Shown: piece after piece, positions 1-9,260 of the stretch
Layout of the letters: every line of letters begins with the position of its first letter
Position numbering within the stretch: the first letter of the stretch is position 1
Source of the DNA: DASZUK01 sp963844575
Lineage (GTDB): Bacteria; Actinomycetota; Acidimicrobiia; Acidimicrobiales; RAAP-2
Length of the DNA stretch: 64,000 nucleotides
Reading direction: 5' to 3'
NCBI GenBank assembly: GCA_963844575.1
Contig: CAWJOU010000005.1
Span: forward strand, 310,001-374,000
The notes under the pieces: model-generated
What the model was told of the DNA's origin: nothing
What the model saw: the letters and a program-made list of their open reading frames with translations, nothing else
Database searches by the model: none
Made by a program: the position numbers and the translations under genes

Positions 1-229
1 CGCTCCCGAGGACGAAGTCGTCGCCGAGGGCGGGGTTCACGGTGCTCGGCGTCGTGACGATGTTCCAGCCGGAAGGAATCGCCGCGCCAGCCGGTGCCGA
101 CTGACCGATCGCCACGAGGGGTGCCGCCACGACGATCAGTGCCGCCGCCGCTCGAAGCGCCCAGGCGTGGCGAGCGCCCGATCGTCCGTCGCCCGCGGGC
201 GACCTACCTACGAGTCCGCCTATGGCCAT
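1..229 (-). CDS. Secreted protein of unknown function, N-terminal fragment (cut by window edge)
   Basis: The frame runs leftward from ATG at 229 and leaves the window after 76 codons without a stop. GGAGG lies four bases before the ATG, a strong ribosome site. The N-terminus has an Arg-rich stretch (GRSGARHAWALR), a hydrophobic core (AAAALIVVAAPLVAI) and a small-residue region (SAPAGAA) suitable for signal peptidase cleavage, so the product should be exported. The start of the mature part, SGWNIVTTPSTVNP, is too short for family assignment; similar openings occur in secreted Acidimicrobiia proteins (inference). It is divergent from the large membrane protein to the right, with about 150 bp between them. 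Confidence 0.65.
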   Translation of the reverse strand, partial: MAIGGLVGRSPAGDGRSGARHAWALRAAAALIVVAAPLVAIGQSAPAGAAIPSGWNIVTTPSTVNPALGDDFVLGS

Positions 230-382
230 GACACCTCCGCCAGATTGGTGTCTCCCCAGGCTACGCACGGAGGGGCCGGGTTTCACGGGATGCTCGCCGC
301 GACCGGCTGAGAGGGGACTGTGGCCCGCCTGGGAGAAGAGTGAAGGATCGCCGCGGCAGGCATGCCACGATGGAGGCTGACC

Positions 383-3300
383 ATGTCCACCATTGACGTC
401 GACGAGCCGCTGGGCGCCATCGAGGCGACGGTGACGACCGACCTGGCCACCGCCACCCGGGTCGACGTCCCGCTCGGTCGTCGGGTCATGGTCGTCGGCG
501 ACCTGTTGCTGTCGGCCGAGAGCTCGCCGTCGTCCCAGGCGCTGGCGGCCGACGTCGCCCAGACGCTCGAACGGTGGCAGGGGCCCGGGACGGTCATCAT
601 CTGCGGGAACCTGTTCGCCGGCCCGTGCGGCGACGAGCCGCTCGACGCCGACGTCGTCCGGCGGGCCCTCGACGCCCACCGCGAGCTGGCCGACGCCGTC
701 CGCGGCTTCACCGCCCGCCCGGACTGCCGCCTGCTCGTCCTGCCCGGCTGGCGGGATCCGGAGGTCGCCACCGATCCGGCCGTCGTGACCGAGCTCTACG
801 CGCTCGGGCTCGAGGTCACCCAGGCCGTCGACCTGCACCTCGTGACCGCGGCCGGTGACCGCCGCGTCCTCGTCCGACCCGGGCACCCGGTCGACGGCGG
901 TCCGGGTATCGCCGATGCCCGGACCGCCGAGCACCGGCCATGGTTGGCCGGCATCGACCGCCTCGAGGACCCCGGCGCGTCCGGGCGGTTCGTCAGCTCC
1001 CGCACGCTCTACCGCCGGCTCGGCCGGTTCATCTGGGTCCCGCCGCTGCTCGCCGTCGTCGTCGCCCTCGTCATCCGGCTGACGGTCGTCTTCCACGGCG
1101 TCTACCACCTCGTCCACCGGGCGTCCGGGCCGCGCCACGTCCTGATCCGTGCGTACAGCGCGTCGTGGCCGAACCGGTTCCTCTTCACCGTCGTCGTCGT
1201 CGCCGGGCTCGAGCTCGTCCTCGCCGCGGTCGTCGCCGTCCTGTCCTGGCGGATCTGGCGGGCCCACGGCGGCGGCGACCTCCGGCCACCGTGGGCCGAT
1301 CGCTCGCTCGACGCGCCCGGCGGCGCGCCGCCGTCGAGCGCGCTGGCTGTCGGCTCGCTGGCCGCGCTCGACGAGGCCCGCGCCCTGATCGTCGGCGGCC
1401 TGACCGGGCTCGTCGCCGGCGGCGGGCTGCGGGCCGAGCTCGCCCATCTCGGCCCCGGCTTCTTCGCCTGTCCCGGCGGCACCACCGAGCTCGTCCGCGA
1501 GCACCGTGGCCGCGTCGGCCTCCCGCCCGTTTTCCTCCACCACCGCCAGTCGAGCTCGATCGAGCTCGAGACCGGCGCCGACCTGCACGTCCGGCTGCTG
1601 CTCGCCGACATCGACCTGCCGACGTCGACCACGCTCGAGCGGATCGCCACCGGCTACCACGTCGTCAAGGGCCGTAAACCGGCCGCCGACCTGCACCCGG
1701 CCCTCGTCGCGTCGTGGCCGCGCGGTGCGTCGTGGCCGCCTGCACCAGACGTCGCCGCCAATCGTGTCCGTATGCGGCGCGTCCGGCGGCTCGCCGCGGC
1801 CGCCATCTTCCTCGCCGGCCTCTTCGACCTGCTCGTCGCCGTCAGCCGACCGGCCGCCGACCACCTGCACCTCGTCCGCGAGTATGTGCCGCTCGGCGTC
1901 TCCCAGGCCGCCGGCGCGCTCGTCGCGCTCGCCGGGATCGGGCTGATGATGCTCGCCCGCGGCGTGCGGCGCGGCCAGTGGCGGGCGTGGATCGTCGCGG
2001 TCGTCCTCCTCGCGGCCACGCTCGTCCTCCACCTCGCCCACGGCGCCAGTCTCGGCGGCCTGCTGCTGACGCTGTTCGTCCTCCTGTTCCTGCTCGCCGA
2101 GCGCGACCTGTTCCGGGCGACCGCCGACAAGTCGTCCATCCGCTCCGCCGTCGTCACGCTCGTCGTCGGCGGCGTCGTCGCCGTCGGCTCCGCCACCCTC
2201 GCCATCGAGCTGAGCAGTCACCTCCGGGCCCACCAGCTCCCGTCGTGGCCGGTCGTCCTCGGCGCGGCCGCCGAGCGGCTCGTCGGCCTGCAGACCGTCG
2301 CGCTGCCCGACGCGGTCGACGACTGGGTCTCCCCCAGCCTCCTCGGCGTCGGTATCGCCCTGGCGGTCGTCACGATCTATCTCCTGACCCGACCGGTCGT
2401 CGACCGCGGCCTGTCCGCCAGCCACGCCAAGCCCGGCAGTACCCGCCACGCCGGTGCCGTGGCCGCCCGGCGGGCCGCCGAGCTGCGCGCCCGCGACATC
2501 GTCCGGCGCCACGGCACCGGCACGCTCGACTACTTCGCGCTGCGCGACGACAAGCAGTGGTTCTTCCACCGCGACTCGCTCGTCGCCTACGCCGTCTACG
2601 GCGGCGTCTGCCTCGTCTCACCCGACCCGATCGGGCCGCACAGCGAGCGCCAGCACGTCTGGGACGCGTTCCGGCGGCTCTGCGACCGCAACGGCTGGGG
2701 CGTCGCGGTGATGGCCGCTGCCGAGGAGTGGCTCCCCGCCTACCGCGACGCCGGCATGCGCCACCTCTACATCGGCGACGAGGCCGTCGTCGACCTGCCC
2801 CGGTTCTCGCTGCAGGGCGGCCGGATGAAGGGACTCCGCCAGGCCGTCAACCGGGTCGCCCGCTACGGCTACACCGTCCAGTTCCTCGATCCCTCCCAGG
2901 TCACCCCCGACGTCGGGGGCCCGCTCGTCGAGCTGATGGGCAAGAACCGCCGCGGCGACCAGGAGCGCGGCTTCTCGATGATGCTCGGCCGGCTCTTCGA
3001 CCAGCGCGACACCGGCCTGCTGCTGACCGTCGTCTACGGGCCCGACGGCCAGCCGGCCGCCATGTGCCAGTTCGTCCCGTCGGCCGCCATCCGCGGCTAC
3101 TCGCTCGACCTGATGCGGCGCGACCCCGGCGAGCACCCGAACGGCCTGCTCGACTACGCGCTCTGCTCGACCATCGACCACCTCCGCCAGCGCGGCCAGC
3201 ACGGCCTCAGCCTCAACTTCGCGGCCATGCGGTCGACGCTCGAGGGCGAGAGCGGCGACGGGCTGACCCAACGGGTCGAGCGGTGGGCGCTGCGCCGGAT

Positions 3301-3505
3301 GTCCGGCGTCCTGCCGATCGAGTCGCTCTGGCGGTTCAACGCCAAGTACGAACCCGACTGGCTCCCCCGCTACGTCGTCTACGACTCCGCCGAGCTGTTC
3401 GCCCCCACCGTCGTCTCGATCCTGCGGGCCGAGTCGCTGAGCGAGGTCCCGGTGATCGGCCGCTTCCTCAGCCGACCGGCGCCGGCTCCCCCGACGGATC
3501 GCTGA
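383..3505 (+). CDS. MprF-like membrane protein with C-terminal phosphatidylglycerol lysyltransferase (DUF2156) domain
   Basis: 1,040 aa. I start it at ATG 383, seven codons inside the longest frame, because GGAGG lies at 372-376. Residues ~1-210 look like a calcineurin-type phosphoesterase fold (VMVVGDLLL, VIICGNLFAG, LLVLPGWRDP) lacking most metal His/Asp motifs. Two membrane segments follow at ~215-290, a soluble stretch to ~460, then about six more helices to ~670. The C-terminal ~350 residues match the DUF2156/LPG-synthase catalytic domain (FALRDDKQWFFHRDSLV, CLVSPDPIGP, GRMKGLRQAVNRV, YSLDLMRRDP). Family members transfer aminoacyl groups from tRNA to membrane lipid; that activity is inferred. 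The fusion with a phosphoesterase-like N-terminus is notable. The last 38 bp overlap the convergent neighbour. Confidence 0.85.
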   Translation: MSTIDVDEPLGAIEATVTTDLATATRVDVPLGRRVMVVGDLLLSAESSPSSQALAADVAQTLERWQGPGTVIICGNLFAGPCGDEPLDADVVRRALDAHRELADAVRGFTARPDCRLLVLPGWRDPEVATDPAVVTELYALGLEVTQAVDLHLVTAAGDRRVLVRPGHPVDGGPGIADARTAEHRPWLAGIDRLEDPGASGRFVSSRTLYRRLGRFIWVPPLLAVVVALVIRLTVVFHGVYHLVHRASGPRHVLIRAYSASWPNRFLFTVVVVAGLELVLAAVVAVLSWRIWRAHGGGDLRPPWADRSLDAPGGAPPSSALAVGSLAALDEARALIVGGLTGLVAGGGLRAELAHLGPGFFACPGGTTELVREHRGRVGLPPVFLHHRQSSSIELETGADLHVRLLLADIDLPTSTTLERIATGYHVVKGRKPAADLHPALVASWPRGASWPPAPDVAANRVRMRRVRRLAAAAIFLAGLFDLLVAVSRPAADHLHLVREYVPLGVSQAAGALVALAGIGLMMLARGVRRGQWRAWIVAVVLLAATLVLHLAHGASLGGLLLTLFVLLFLLAERDLFRATADKSSIRSAVVTLVVGGVVAVGSATLAIELSSHLRAHQLPSWPVVLGAAAERLVGLQTVALPDAVDDWVSPSLLGVGIALAVVTIYLLTRPVVDRGLSASHAKPGSTRHAGAVAARRAAELRARDIVRRHGTGTLDYFALRDDKQWFFHRDSLVAYAVYGGVCLVSPDPIGPHSERQHVWDAFRRLCDRNGWGVAVMAAAEEWLPAYRDAGMRHLYIGDEAVVDLPRFSLQGGRMKGLRQAVNRVARYGYTVQFLDPSQVTPDVGGPLVELMGKNRRGDQERGFSMMLGRLFDQRDTGLLLTVVYGPDGQPAAMCQFVPSAAIRGYSLDLMRRDPGEHPNGLLDYALCSTIDHLRQRGQHGLSLNFAAMRSTLEGESGDGLTQRVERWALRRMSGVLPIESLWRFNAKYEPDWLPRYVVYDSAELFAPTVVSILRAESLSEVPVIGRFLSRPAPAPPTDR

Positions 3506-4940
3506 TCGGCTCCGCCGGACTGGCCGTCGGGCGCTCCTCGGCCCACCACAGCAGCCACCACCCGACCAGCGTCCAGACGCCGACCCCGGCGAGGACGCCG
3601 ACCGCCACCGGCCCCGACCACGACGACAGGCCGGCCAGGCAGATCGCCACGCCGCCGAACAGCAACAGGCCGGTCGCGGCCAGCACGTACCCACGGAGCC
3701 ACCGGGCCAGCCGAGTCGGCGGCCGGCGACCGGCGACCGCGACGACCACGGCCAGCACGGCACCGGCCCCGGCGACCGCGGCGAACGACGCCGACTGACC
3801 GACGAAGGCCGCCGCCAGCGTGATCGCCCCCGTCACCAGCGAGCCGAGCACCTGCCAGACGCGCCGGCCGGCCCCGGCCGACCGCCGCGGGGCCGCGGGC
3901 ACCCGAGCCAACCGGCGGGCCGCCCGGCTGGCCACCGCCAGCAGGACGAGCAGGTAGCCGAAGAGCACGAAGATCCACCACGGCGAGATGACGAGCACCC
4001 GCGTGGTGACCTCCTTCTCGGCCACCGTGCTCGACGTCGTGTGGTACGAGACGTAGGCGTGGAGATCGGCAACGCCGAGGCCGAGCTTCGACGCGTGCCA
4101 CGTCAACGGGTAGTCCCGCCAGTGCCCCGGGAAGTAGAGGTCGGGCGGCGTCCGCAAGTCGCTCGGCGCCCCGGTCGTGTGGCCGTCGAACACGACCTCG
4201 CCGAACGGGGACTGGTTGGCCGTGATCTCGTTGTACGCGTAGAACGACGACGGCGAGTCGTCCAGGACCCGCAGCACCTCCCGGCCGGCCGTGCCGATCT
4301 GAATGGGCGGCAGCCCCGGCAGGTGCGACGTCGGCCCGCCGAGGCTGGCCGTCGTCGAGACGAACGCCGGCTGGACGTTGGCCCGTGATCGCCCGGGGAC
4401 CTCGAGCGTGACGAGCGCGTCGATCTCCTGCTGGATCCGGACGTTCCCGTGGGCCACCGGTTCTGGGCGGACGGCCGCCGGCAGCAGGTAGACGCCCGGC
4501 GCCAGGTCCGGCGGCGTGACGACCGACACCGTGACCGGCGTCGTCGTCCCCGGCTCCGCCACCAGGCTCTGCGGCGTGTACGTGATGTCCGGGAACCGGT
4601 CGTCCTTCCCGGTCCGCACGACGAGGGCGCCGTTGTCCCCCGGCAGCGCGGTCGCCGGCAGGATCTGCACCGGCACCGCGGACGACGTCTCGTTCGTGAT
4701 CCAGAAGACGCCGTGCGTCGTCCGGCCGGGGACGACCGTCACCGGTGTGGCGACCGGCAGCCACGACACCGTGAGACCGACCGCGGTGGCGCTCGACGCG
4801 CTCGACGGCACCGCGTCTAGCGGCACCGTCGAGGTCGTCGCCCCGGCCAGGGCGGTCGGACCGAGTCCGACCGCCAGGGCGGCGGCCGCGACGACCGACA
4901 GGCGCCGGACGACCGAGCGAGGGCGGGCGGGCCTCAGCAC
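3468..4940 (-). CDS. DUF916/DUF3324-like (WxL-interacting type) membrane-anchored surface protein
   Basis: 490 aa, starting at GTG 4940 which overlaps the upstream stop (4934-4936), so translation is probably coupled. Residues 1-34 form a signal peptide (VVRRLSVVAAAALAVGLG). Residues ~45-190 are a beta-rich domain (SWLPVATPVTVVPGRTTHG, FWITNETSSAVPVQI, VTPPDLAPGVYLLPA) resembling DUF916, the peptidoglycan-binding part of WxL-interacting proteins. Near residue 316 a membrane helix begins (WWIFVLFGYLLVLLAVASRA) and four further helices follow, which is more than the single anchor usual in Firmicutes. It is the last gene of a three-gene leftward operon with two repeat/WxL-like proteins, so it may hold them to the cell wall (inference). 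Confidence 0.7.
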   Translation of the reverse strand: MLRPARPRSVVRRLSVVAAAALAVGLGPTALAGATTSTVPLDAVPSSASSATAVGLTVSWLPVATPVTVVPGRTTHGVFWITNETSSAVPVQILPATALPGDNGALVVRTGKDDRFPDITYTPQSLVAEPGTTTPVTVSVVTPPDLAPGVYLLPAAVRPEPVAHGNVRIQQEIDALVTLEVPGRSRANVQPAFVSTTASLGGPTSHLPGLPPIQIGTAGREVLRVLDDSPSSFYAYNEITANQSPFGEVVFDGHTTGAPSDLRTPPDLYFPGHWRDYPLTWHASKLGLGVADLHAYVSYHTTSSTVAEKEVTTRVLVISPWWIFVLFGYLLVLLAVASRAARRLARVPAAPRRSAGAGRRVWQVLGSLVTGAITLAAAFVGQSASFAAVAGAGAVLAVVVAVAGRRPPTRLARWLRGYVLAATGLLLFGGVAICLAGLSSWSGPVAVGVLAGVGVWTLVGWWLLWWAEERPTASPAEPISDPSGEPAPVG

Positions 4941-7900
4941 GTCGAGCTCGTTGTCGACGCCGGGTTGACGGTGTAGGCGATCGTCGACGTGTACGTGCCG
5001 GCGGCCTGTACCGATGTGACCTCGATCCCGTCGGTGACTGTCACGGTGTCTGTTCCCCCGTCGGTCGAGGCCGTGGCGTTCCAGATACTGGCCGGGGTGG
5101 TGCCATAACCGACGTACCGGTTCGCCGACCCGTACGGCGAGCACAGGGCGGCGCCCGAGGTCCCCGACCCGACCAGGGACGCCGTGGCGTAGAACTGGCC
5201 GACCGGCAGCGTGGCGCTGCCGGCGGTCGACGCCTCCGGGAGGGCCGTCCCCCCGCCGGTGCGGACGAACCCCGACGACTGGGCCCGCACCCGGTACCCG
5301 TGGGCGGCGTCGCTGTCCACCGACAGCGAGACGGTCGCGGTGACGGCGGTGCCAGGGACAGCCAGGAGGGTGATCGACGTCGAGCCACCGGCTGCCGCGC
5401 TGCAGCCGGCCGACGGGCTACCGCAGGCGTTTGTGAAGACCGACGTGGAGAATGTGGCGGGGGCCGGGATCACTGTGACCGCGCCGGTCGTACCGGTGTC
5501 GACGGCTGTGCTCCCGCTGGCCGTGGCCAGGGTGGCGGTGTAGGTCCCGAGCGTCGAGGTGTTGGTCAGTGTGGTGACGGTGATCGAGACGGCCGTGCCG
5601 ACGGCCACGACCGCCGGCGTCGTCACCGTGTAGGTCAGGACGGTGCCGGCCAGGGCGACTGTTCCCGCCCCGATCCCGGTGACCGATCCCACCGCGGCTG
5701 TCGCACCGGCCGTCCCGGTCGGGACGGTCATGGTGACCGAGCTGACCACGGCCTTCGAGGCGGTGGTGAAGGTGTAGGTGTACGCCGTCCCGGCCCCCCG
5801 GTAGTGACTGGACGAGGTCCACGTCGGACTGGTCAGGGCCCCCGTGAAAGCCAGGGCGGCCGACACCCCACTGTTGAGGACCGCGGTCGCCGTGCTCGTC
5901 GTGACCTGGCTGGTCTGGCTCCCGGCCAGGGTCGTGTTCTTCAACCCGGTGATCTGGATCGAGACCGTCTTTGTGACGGCGATGGTGGCCGCGGTGGTCA
6001 CCGTGTAGGTGAGGGTGTTTGTGGCCAGGGCCACCGTGCCGGCCCCGATTGTGGCCACCGTCCCCACGGCCGGGGTGCCGGCGGTTCCCGGGGGGACGGT
6101 CATGGTCACCGTCTTGACGGCGCCGGCCGTGGCCGTCTTGAACTTGAACGTGTACGACACCCCGGTGGCCGACGTGATCTGGCTGGTCGCCGTCCAGGTC
6201 GTGCTCGTGAACGACTTTGTCACGATGGCCACCGCCGCGGTCACCCCGGCGTCGACCGGCCCGGCGGTGGCGTAGGTGGCGACGATCGACGTGTACCGGC
6301 CGACGGTGGCGGTGTTGGTGAACCCGGAGATCGGGATGGCTATCGGGGTGCCCGCGGCGACCGGGACGGGCGCGGTGACCGTGTACGTGACGACGTTTGT
6401 CGCCAGGACGGCCGTGCCGGCACCGATCCCGCTCACCGTGCCCACGGTGAGCGTCGTCCCGGTCGTCCCGGTGGGCACGGTCATGGTCACCCGGGTAATA
6501 GTGGCCGCGGTAGCGGTTGTGATGGCGTATGTGTAGGTGGCCGCCGCCGACTTGGTGGCCACCGATACCGACCAGATCGGGTTGGTCAACGACGTGGCTG
6601 TCAAGGGAACTGTCGGCGATGTCCCGGTGTCGACCAGGGCGGTGGCCGTGTTCGTCTTGACCACCGATGTGTAGAGCCCGGCGGTCGTCGTGTTCTTCAG
6701 CCCGGTGATCTGGATGGTGATCGTCTTTGTCGCGGCGATGGTGGCCGCGGTGGTCACCGTGTAGGTGAGCGTGTTGGATGCCAGGGCGACCGTGCCGGCG
6801 CCGATTGTGGCCACTGTGCCGACCGCCGGCGTGCCGGCGGTCCCGGCCGGCACGGACATCGTCACCGTCTTGATGGACCCCGAGTCGGCCGTCTTGAACG
6901 CGTACCGGTAGGAGACCCCGGTCGCGCCGGTCACCGTGGAAGAGGGTGTCCACCGGACTGTCTTGAGGAGCCCGGCGATGGCCACGGCCGGGGTGGTCCC
7001 GGTATCCACGGTGGTCCCGGCGTTCTTGGTGGTGATCGTCGACGTGTACGTGTTCGCCGTCGCCGTGTTCGTCAGCTTGGTGACCGGGATTGTCACCGCC
7101 GTGCCGGCGGCCACCAATAGCGGCGACGTGACCGTGTAGGTCAGCGTGGTTGTCGCCCTCGCCACCGTGCCGGCGCCGATCCCGGTGACCGTCCCGAGGC
7201 CGGGCGTACCCGCCGAACCGGTCGGCAGGGTCATCGTGATCGTGCTGATCGTCGCCGTCGTCGCGGTCGTGAACGAGTAGGTGTACGTCACTGTCGTCGC
7301 CGACTTCTTATGGGTCGACGGTGTCCATGTCGGCGATGTCAGCGTGCCGGAGAAGACGACCGCCGCGGTGGGACTGCTCTCGGCCACCGCGGCCGTCGTG
7401 CTGATCGACGCCTGGCTGACATAGCTGCCGGCCGTCGCCGTGTTGGCGAGGCCGCTGACCGCGATCGAGATCGTCGTTGTCGTCGCCACTGTGGCCGCCG
7501 TCGTCACGGTGTACGTCAGCCCGTTTGTCGCCAGGGCGATGGTGCCCGTCCCGACCCCCGACACCGTCCCCAGGGCCGGCGTGCCGCTGGTCCCCGGTGG
7601 CACGGTCATCGTCACCGTCTTGATCGCCGTCTTCGCCGCCGTCTTCAGGCCGAAGGTGTAGGTGACCGCGGTGGCCGCCGGCGCCTGGCTGGTCGCCGTC
7701 CACGTCGGCGTCGCCTTGAGGGCCGCGGCGGCGATGATCGTCTTCGGGCTGGTCGTCCCCGTGTCGATAGTGGCGCCGGCCGACGTCTTCGTCGTCACCG
7801 TCGAGCTGTACGAGCCGACCGTCGTCGTGTTCTTCAGCCCGGTCACCCCGATCGACACCGCGGTGCCGGCCGGCACCGACTTCACGGTCGTCACCGTGTA

Positions 7901-8120
7901 CGTGATCGTCGTTGTCGCCCGCGCCGCCGTGCCGGCCCCGAGCCCGCTGACCGTCCCGGCCGCCGCCGTGCCGGTCGTGCCGGTCGGCAACGTCATCGTG
8001 ACGGTCTTGACTGTCCCGGCCGTCGCGGTGACGAACGTGTACGTGTACGTCACCGCGGTGGCTGTCTTCACCGCGCTCGATACCGTCAAGGTCGGGCTGG
8101 CCAGGGTGCTCGCCCCGGCC
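4934..8120 (-). repeat. Seven tandem ~375-bp coding repeats
   Basis: The coding sequence of the surface protein consists of seven consecutive units of roughly 375 bp. At protein level the units alternate somewhat: units 2, 4 and 6 share GTVALATNTLTYTVTTAAT-type cores while 3, 5 and 7 share VVAAGTAV-type cores, suggesting duplication of a two-unit block. Units 4 and 6 are the closest pair. The non-repetitive C-terminal domain occupies about the last 510 bp of the stated span. Confidence 0.85.
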
Positions 8121-8221
8121 GGACCGCCGATGACCGCCGGCCCGGCGACCGCCACGGCCAGCGTGGCGACGGCCGAAACGAGGTACCGCGGCCACCGGAG
8201 TCGGCGGTGGCGAGGGCTCAG
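4934..8221 (-). CDS. Giant Thr/Ala-rich secreted repeat protein, seven ~125-aa repeats and a WxL-like C-terminal domain
   Basis: About 1,095 aa. The first ATG/GTG in frame (GTG 8155) would cut off the signal peptide; upstream in frame lie RHRRLRWPRYLVSAVATLAV and a CTG at 8221 preceded by GGGGAG at seven bases, so I extend to that CTG. The body is seven tandem repeats of about 125 residues, each opening with a W-containing strand (PTWT), then TYTYTF, VTMTVPTGT, GIGAGTVALA, TYTVTT and GLKNT. The final ~170 residues, ending AAGTYTSTIAYTV, resemble the C-terminus of the upstream gene product and WxL domains, without the Trp-x-Leu motif. Likely an exported surface fibre or adhesin; function not known. 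Confidence 0.75.
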   Translation of the reverse strand: MSPRHRRLRWPRYLVSAVATLAVAVAGPAVIGGPAGASTLASPTLTVSSAVKTATAVTYTYTFVTATAGTVKTVTMTLPTGTTGTAAAGTVSGLGAGTAARATTTITYTVTTVKSVPAGTAVSIGVTGLKNTTTVGSYSSTVTTKTSAGATIDTGTTSPKTIIAAAALKATPTWTATSQAPAATAVTYTFGLKTAAKTAIKTVTMTVPPGTSGTPALGTVSGVGTGTIALATNGLTYTVTTAATVATTTTISIAVSGLANTATAGSYVSQASISTTAAVAESSPTAAVVFSGTLTSPTWTPSTHKKSATTVTYTYSFTTATTATISTITMTLPTGSAGTPGLGTVTGIGAGTVARATTTLTYTVTSPLLVAAGTAVTIPVTKLTNTATANTYTSTITTKNAGTTVDTGTTPAVAIAGLLKTVRWTPSSTVTGATGVSYRYAFKTADSGSIKTVTMSVPAGTAGTPAVGTVATIGAGTVALASNTLTYTVTTAATIAATKTITIQITGLKNTTTAGLYTSVVKTNTATALVDTGTSPTVPLTATSLTNPIWSVSVATKSAAATYTYAITTATAATITRVTMTVPTGTTGTTLTVGTVSGIGAGTAVLATNVVTYTVTAPVPVAAGTPIAIPISGFTNTATVGRYTSIVATYATAGPVDAGVTAAVAIVTKSFTSTTWTATSQITSATGVSYTFKFKTATAGAVKTVTMTVPPGTAGTPAVGTVATIGAGTVALATNTLTYTVTTAATIAVTKTVSIQITGLKNTTLAGSQTSQVTTSTATAVLNSGVSAALAFTGALTSPTWTSSSHYRGAGTAYTYTFTTASKAVVSSVTMTVPTGTAGATAAVGSVTGIGAGTVALAGTVLTYTVTTPAVVAVGTAVSITVTTLTNTSTLGTYTATLATASGSTAVDTGTTGAVTVIPAPATFSTSVFTNACGSPSAGCSAAAGGSTSITLLAVPGTAVTATVSLSVDSDAAHGYRVRAQSSGFVRTGGGTALPEASTAGSATLPVGQFYATASLVGSGTSGAALCSPYGSANRYVGYGTTPASIWNATASTDGGTDTVTVTDGIEVTSVQAAGTYTSTIAYTVNPASTTSSTC

Positions 8222-8249
8222 CGGCCGGCTCCCCTCAGGCCGGCCCCCA

Positions 8250-9260
8250 TCAGTACGTGGGCGTTAGCTGGTAGGAGATCGTGCCCGAGTACGTACCCGC
8301 CGCCTGGGTGGCCGCCAGCCGGGCGGCGTTGGTGAGCGTCAGCGTGTTTGTCGCCACCGGCCCCGTCGACTTCATGATCGTCGAGTGGCCCGTTGTCGCC
8401 GTGCACGCCGTGCCGTAGCCGAGGTACTTGGTTGTCGACCATGTGGCGCCGAGCGTCCCCCCGGTGCCGCTGACCGCCGCCTTGGCGCCGAAGGCCGAGA
8501 CCCCTGTGGCCAGCGTTGTCACCGCCGTCGCCTGCTGGGGGATTGTGTTGCCGGTGCCGTTCTTGATCTTGTTTGTCCCGACGACACAGCCGGTCAGTTT
8601 GTAGCCTGTCTTGGCATTCGTCTTGACCTTCAGGGTCAGCGCCGTCGCTGTCACCTGGGCGCCGCCGGGGATCGGCAGCAGTGTGACGGCCGTCGCGCTG
8701 TTCGTGAACGTCAGCGAGTCCGGCACCGTCACCGTCACCGCGGTCGTGTTGTTGGCGAACGTGTACGACGCCCGGCCGGTGTCCTTGGCCACTGTCGCCG
8801 CGTACGTCGTGATCGTCGATGTGCCGGTCGTCGCCGCCGTGCCGTTCTTGAACCCGCTGATCGAGACCTCCACCGGCGCTGTCGCCGCCGTCGCCGCGCA
8901 GCCGGCCAGGGTCAGGGTCGCCAGTGTGCCGGCTACCGCCGCGGTCTTGGTGGTGCAGCCGGTGATCCCGTAGACGGTCGGCGTGAGCGTGCCCGACGTC
9001 CCGGCCGGGACACTGAACGTGATCTTGTTGAACGTGGCCGCCGTCTTCGTCGTGAAGGCCCACGTGTAGATGGCGGTGTTTGTCGTCCCGCTGCCCGCCA
9101 CGTTGGCCGCGTTGTTGCTCACCGAGAGCGACACGTGCGTCAGTGTTGCCGCCGACGCCCCACCTCCGGTAAGAGCGATGACCCCTCCGGCCAGGCCGGC
9201 TGCCGCGACGGCCGCGGCCGCCAGGAAGGGCCCCTTGCGGAGCCCGTTCTTGAACTTCAT
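8250..9260 (-). CDS. Secreted WxL-like surface protein
   Basis: 336 aa, ATG 9260 with GAGG eight bases upstream. Residues 1-38 are a signal peptide (basic KFKNGLRKG, hydrophobic AAAAVAAAGLAGGVIAL, cleavage near GASAA). The protein is Thr/Ala/Val-rich and beta-sheet-like, with four Cys in GCTTK, GCAAT, GCVVG and TACTA contexts. The C-terminal half (SLTFTNSATAVTLLPIPGG, LTLKVKTNAKTGYKLTG, and the end AAGTYSGTISYQL) follows the plan of the WxL domain, in which a strand 'AGTYTATLTW' closes the fold, but no Trp is present. Its stop is a few bases before the CTG-started repeat protein, so the two are co-transcribed. Surface location is inferred. Confidence 0.75.
   Translation of the reverse strand: MKFKNGLRKGPFLAAAAVAAAGLAGGVIALTGGGASAATLTHVSLSVSNNAANVAGSGTTNTAIYTWAFTTKTAATFNKITFSVPAGTSGTLTPTVYGITGCTTKTAAVAGTLATLTLAGCAATAATAPVEVSISGFKNGTAATTGTSTITTYAATVAKDTGRASYTFANNTTAVTVTVPDSLTFTNSATAVTLLPIPGGAQVTATALTLKVKTNAKTGYKLTGCVVGTNKIKNGTGNTIPQQATAVTTLATGVSAFGAKAAVSGTGGTLGATWSTTKYLGYGTACTATTGHSTIMKSTGPVATNTLTLTNAARLAATQAAGTYSGTISYQLTPTY

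Noticed and set aside
2618..3763. Long minus-strand open frame opposite the MprF-like gene
   Set aside because: Antisense shadow; composition lacks hydrophobic cores and no family motif is present.
1714..3798. Long open frame on the plus strand inside the MprF-like gene
   Set aside because: Arg/Pro/Ala-rich translation without domains, typical of the third frame of high-GC coding DNA.
5300..7120. Plus-strand frame opposite the repeat protein
   Set aside because: Gly/Arg/Asp-rich repeat translation that only mirrors the 375-bp repeats on the other strand.
4934..8120. CRISPR-like array suggested by regular repeats
   Set aside because: Repeat units are ~375 bp, contiguous and coding, with no short spacers.
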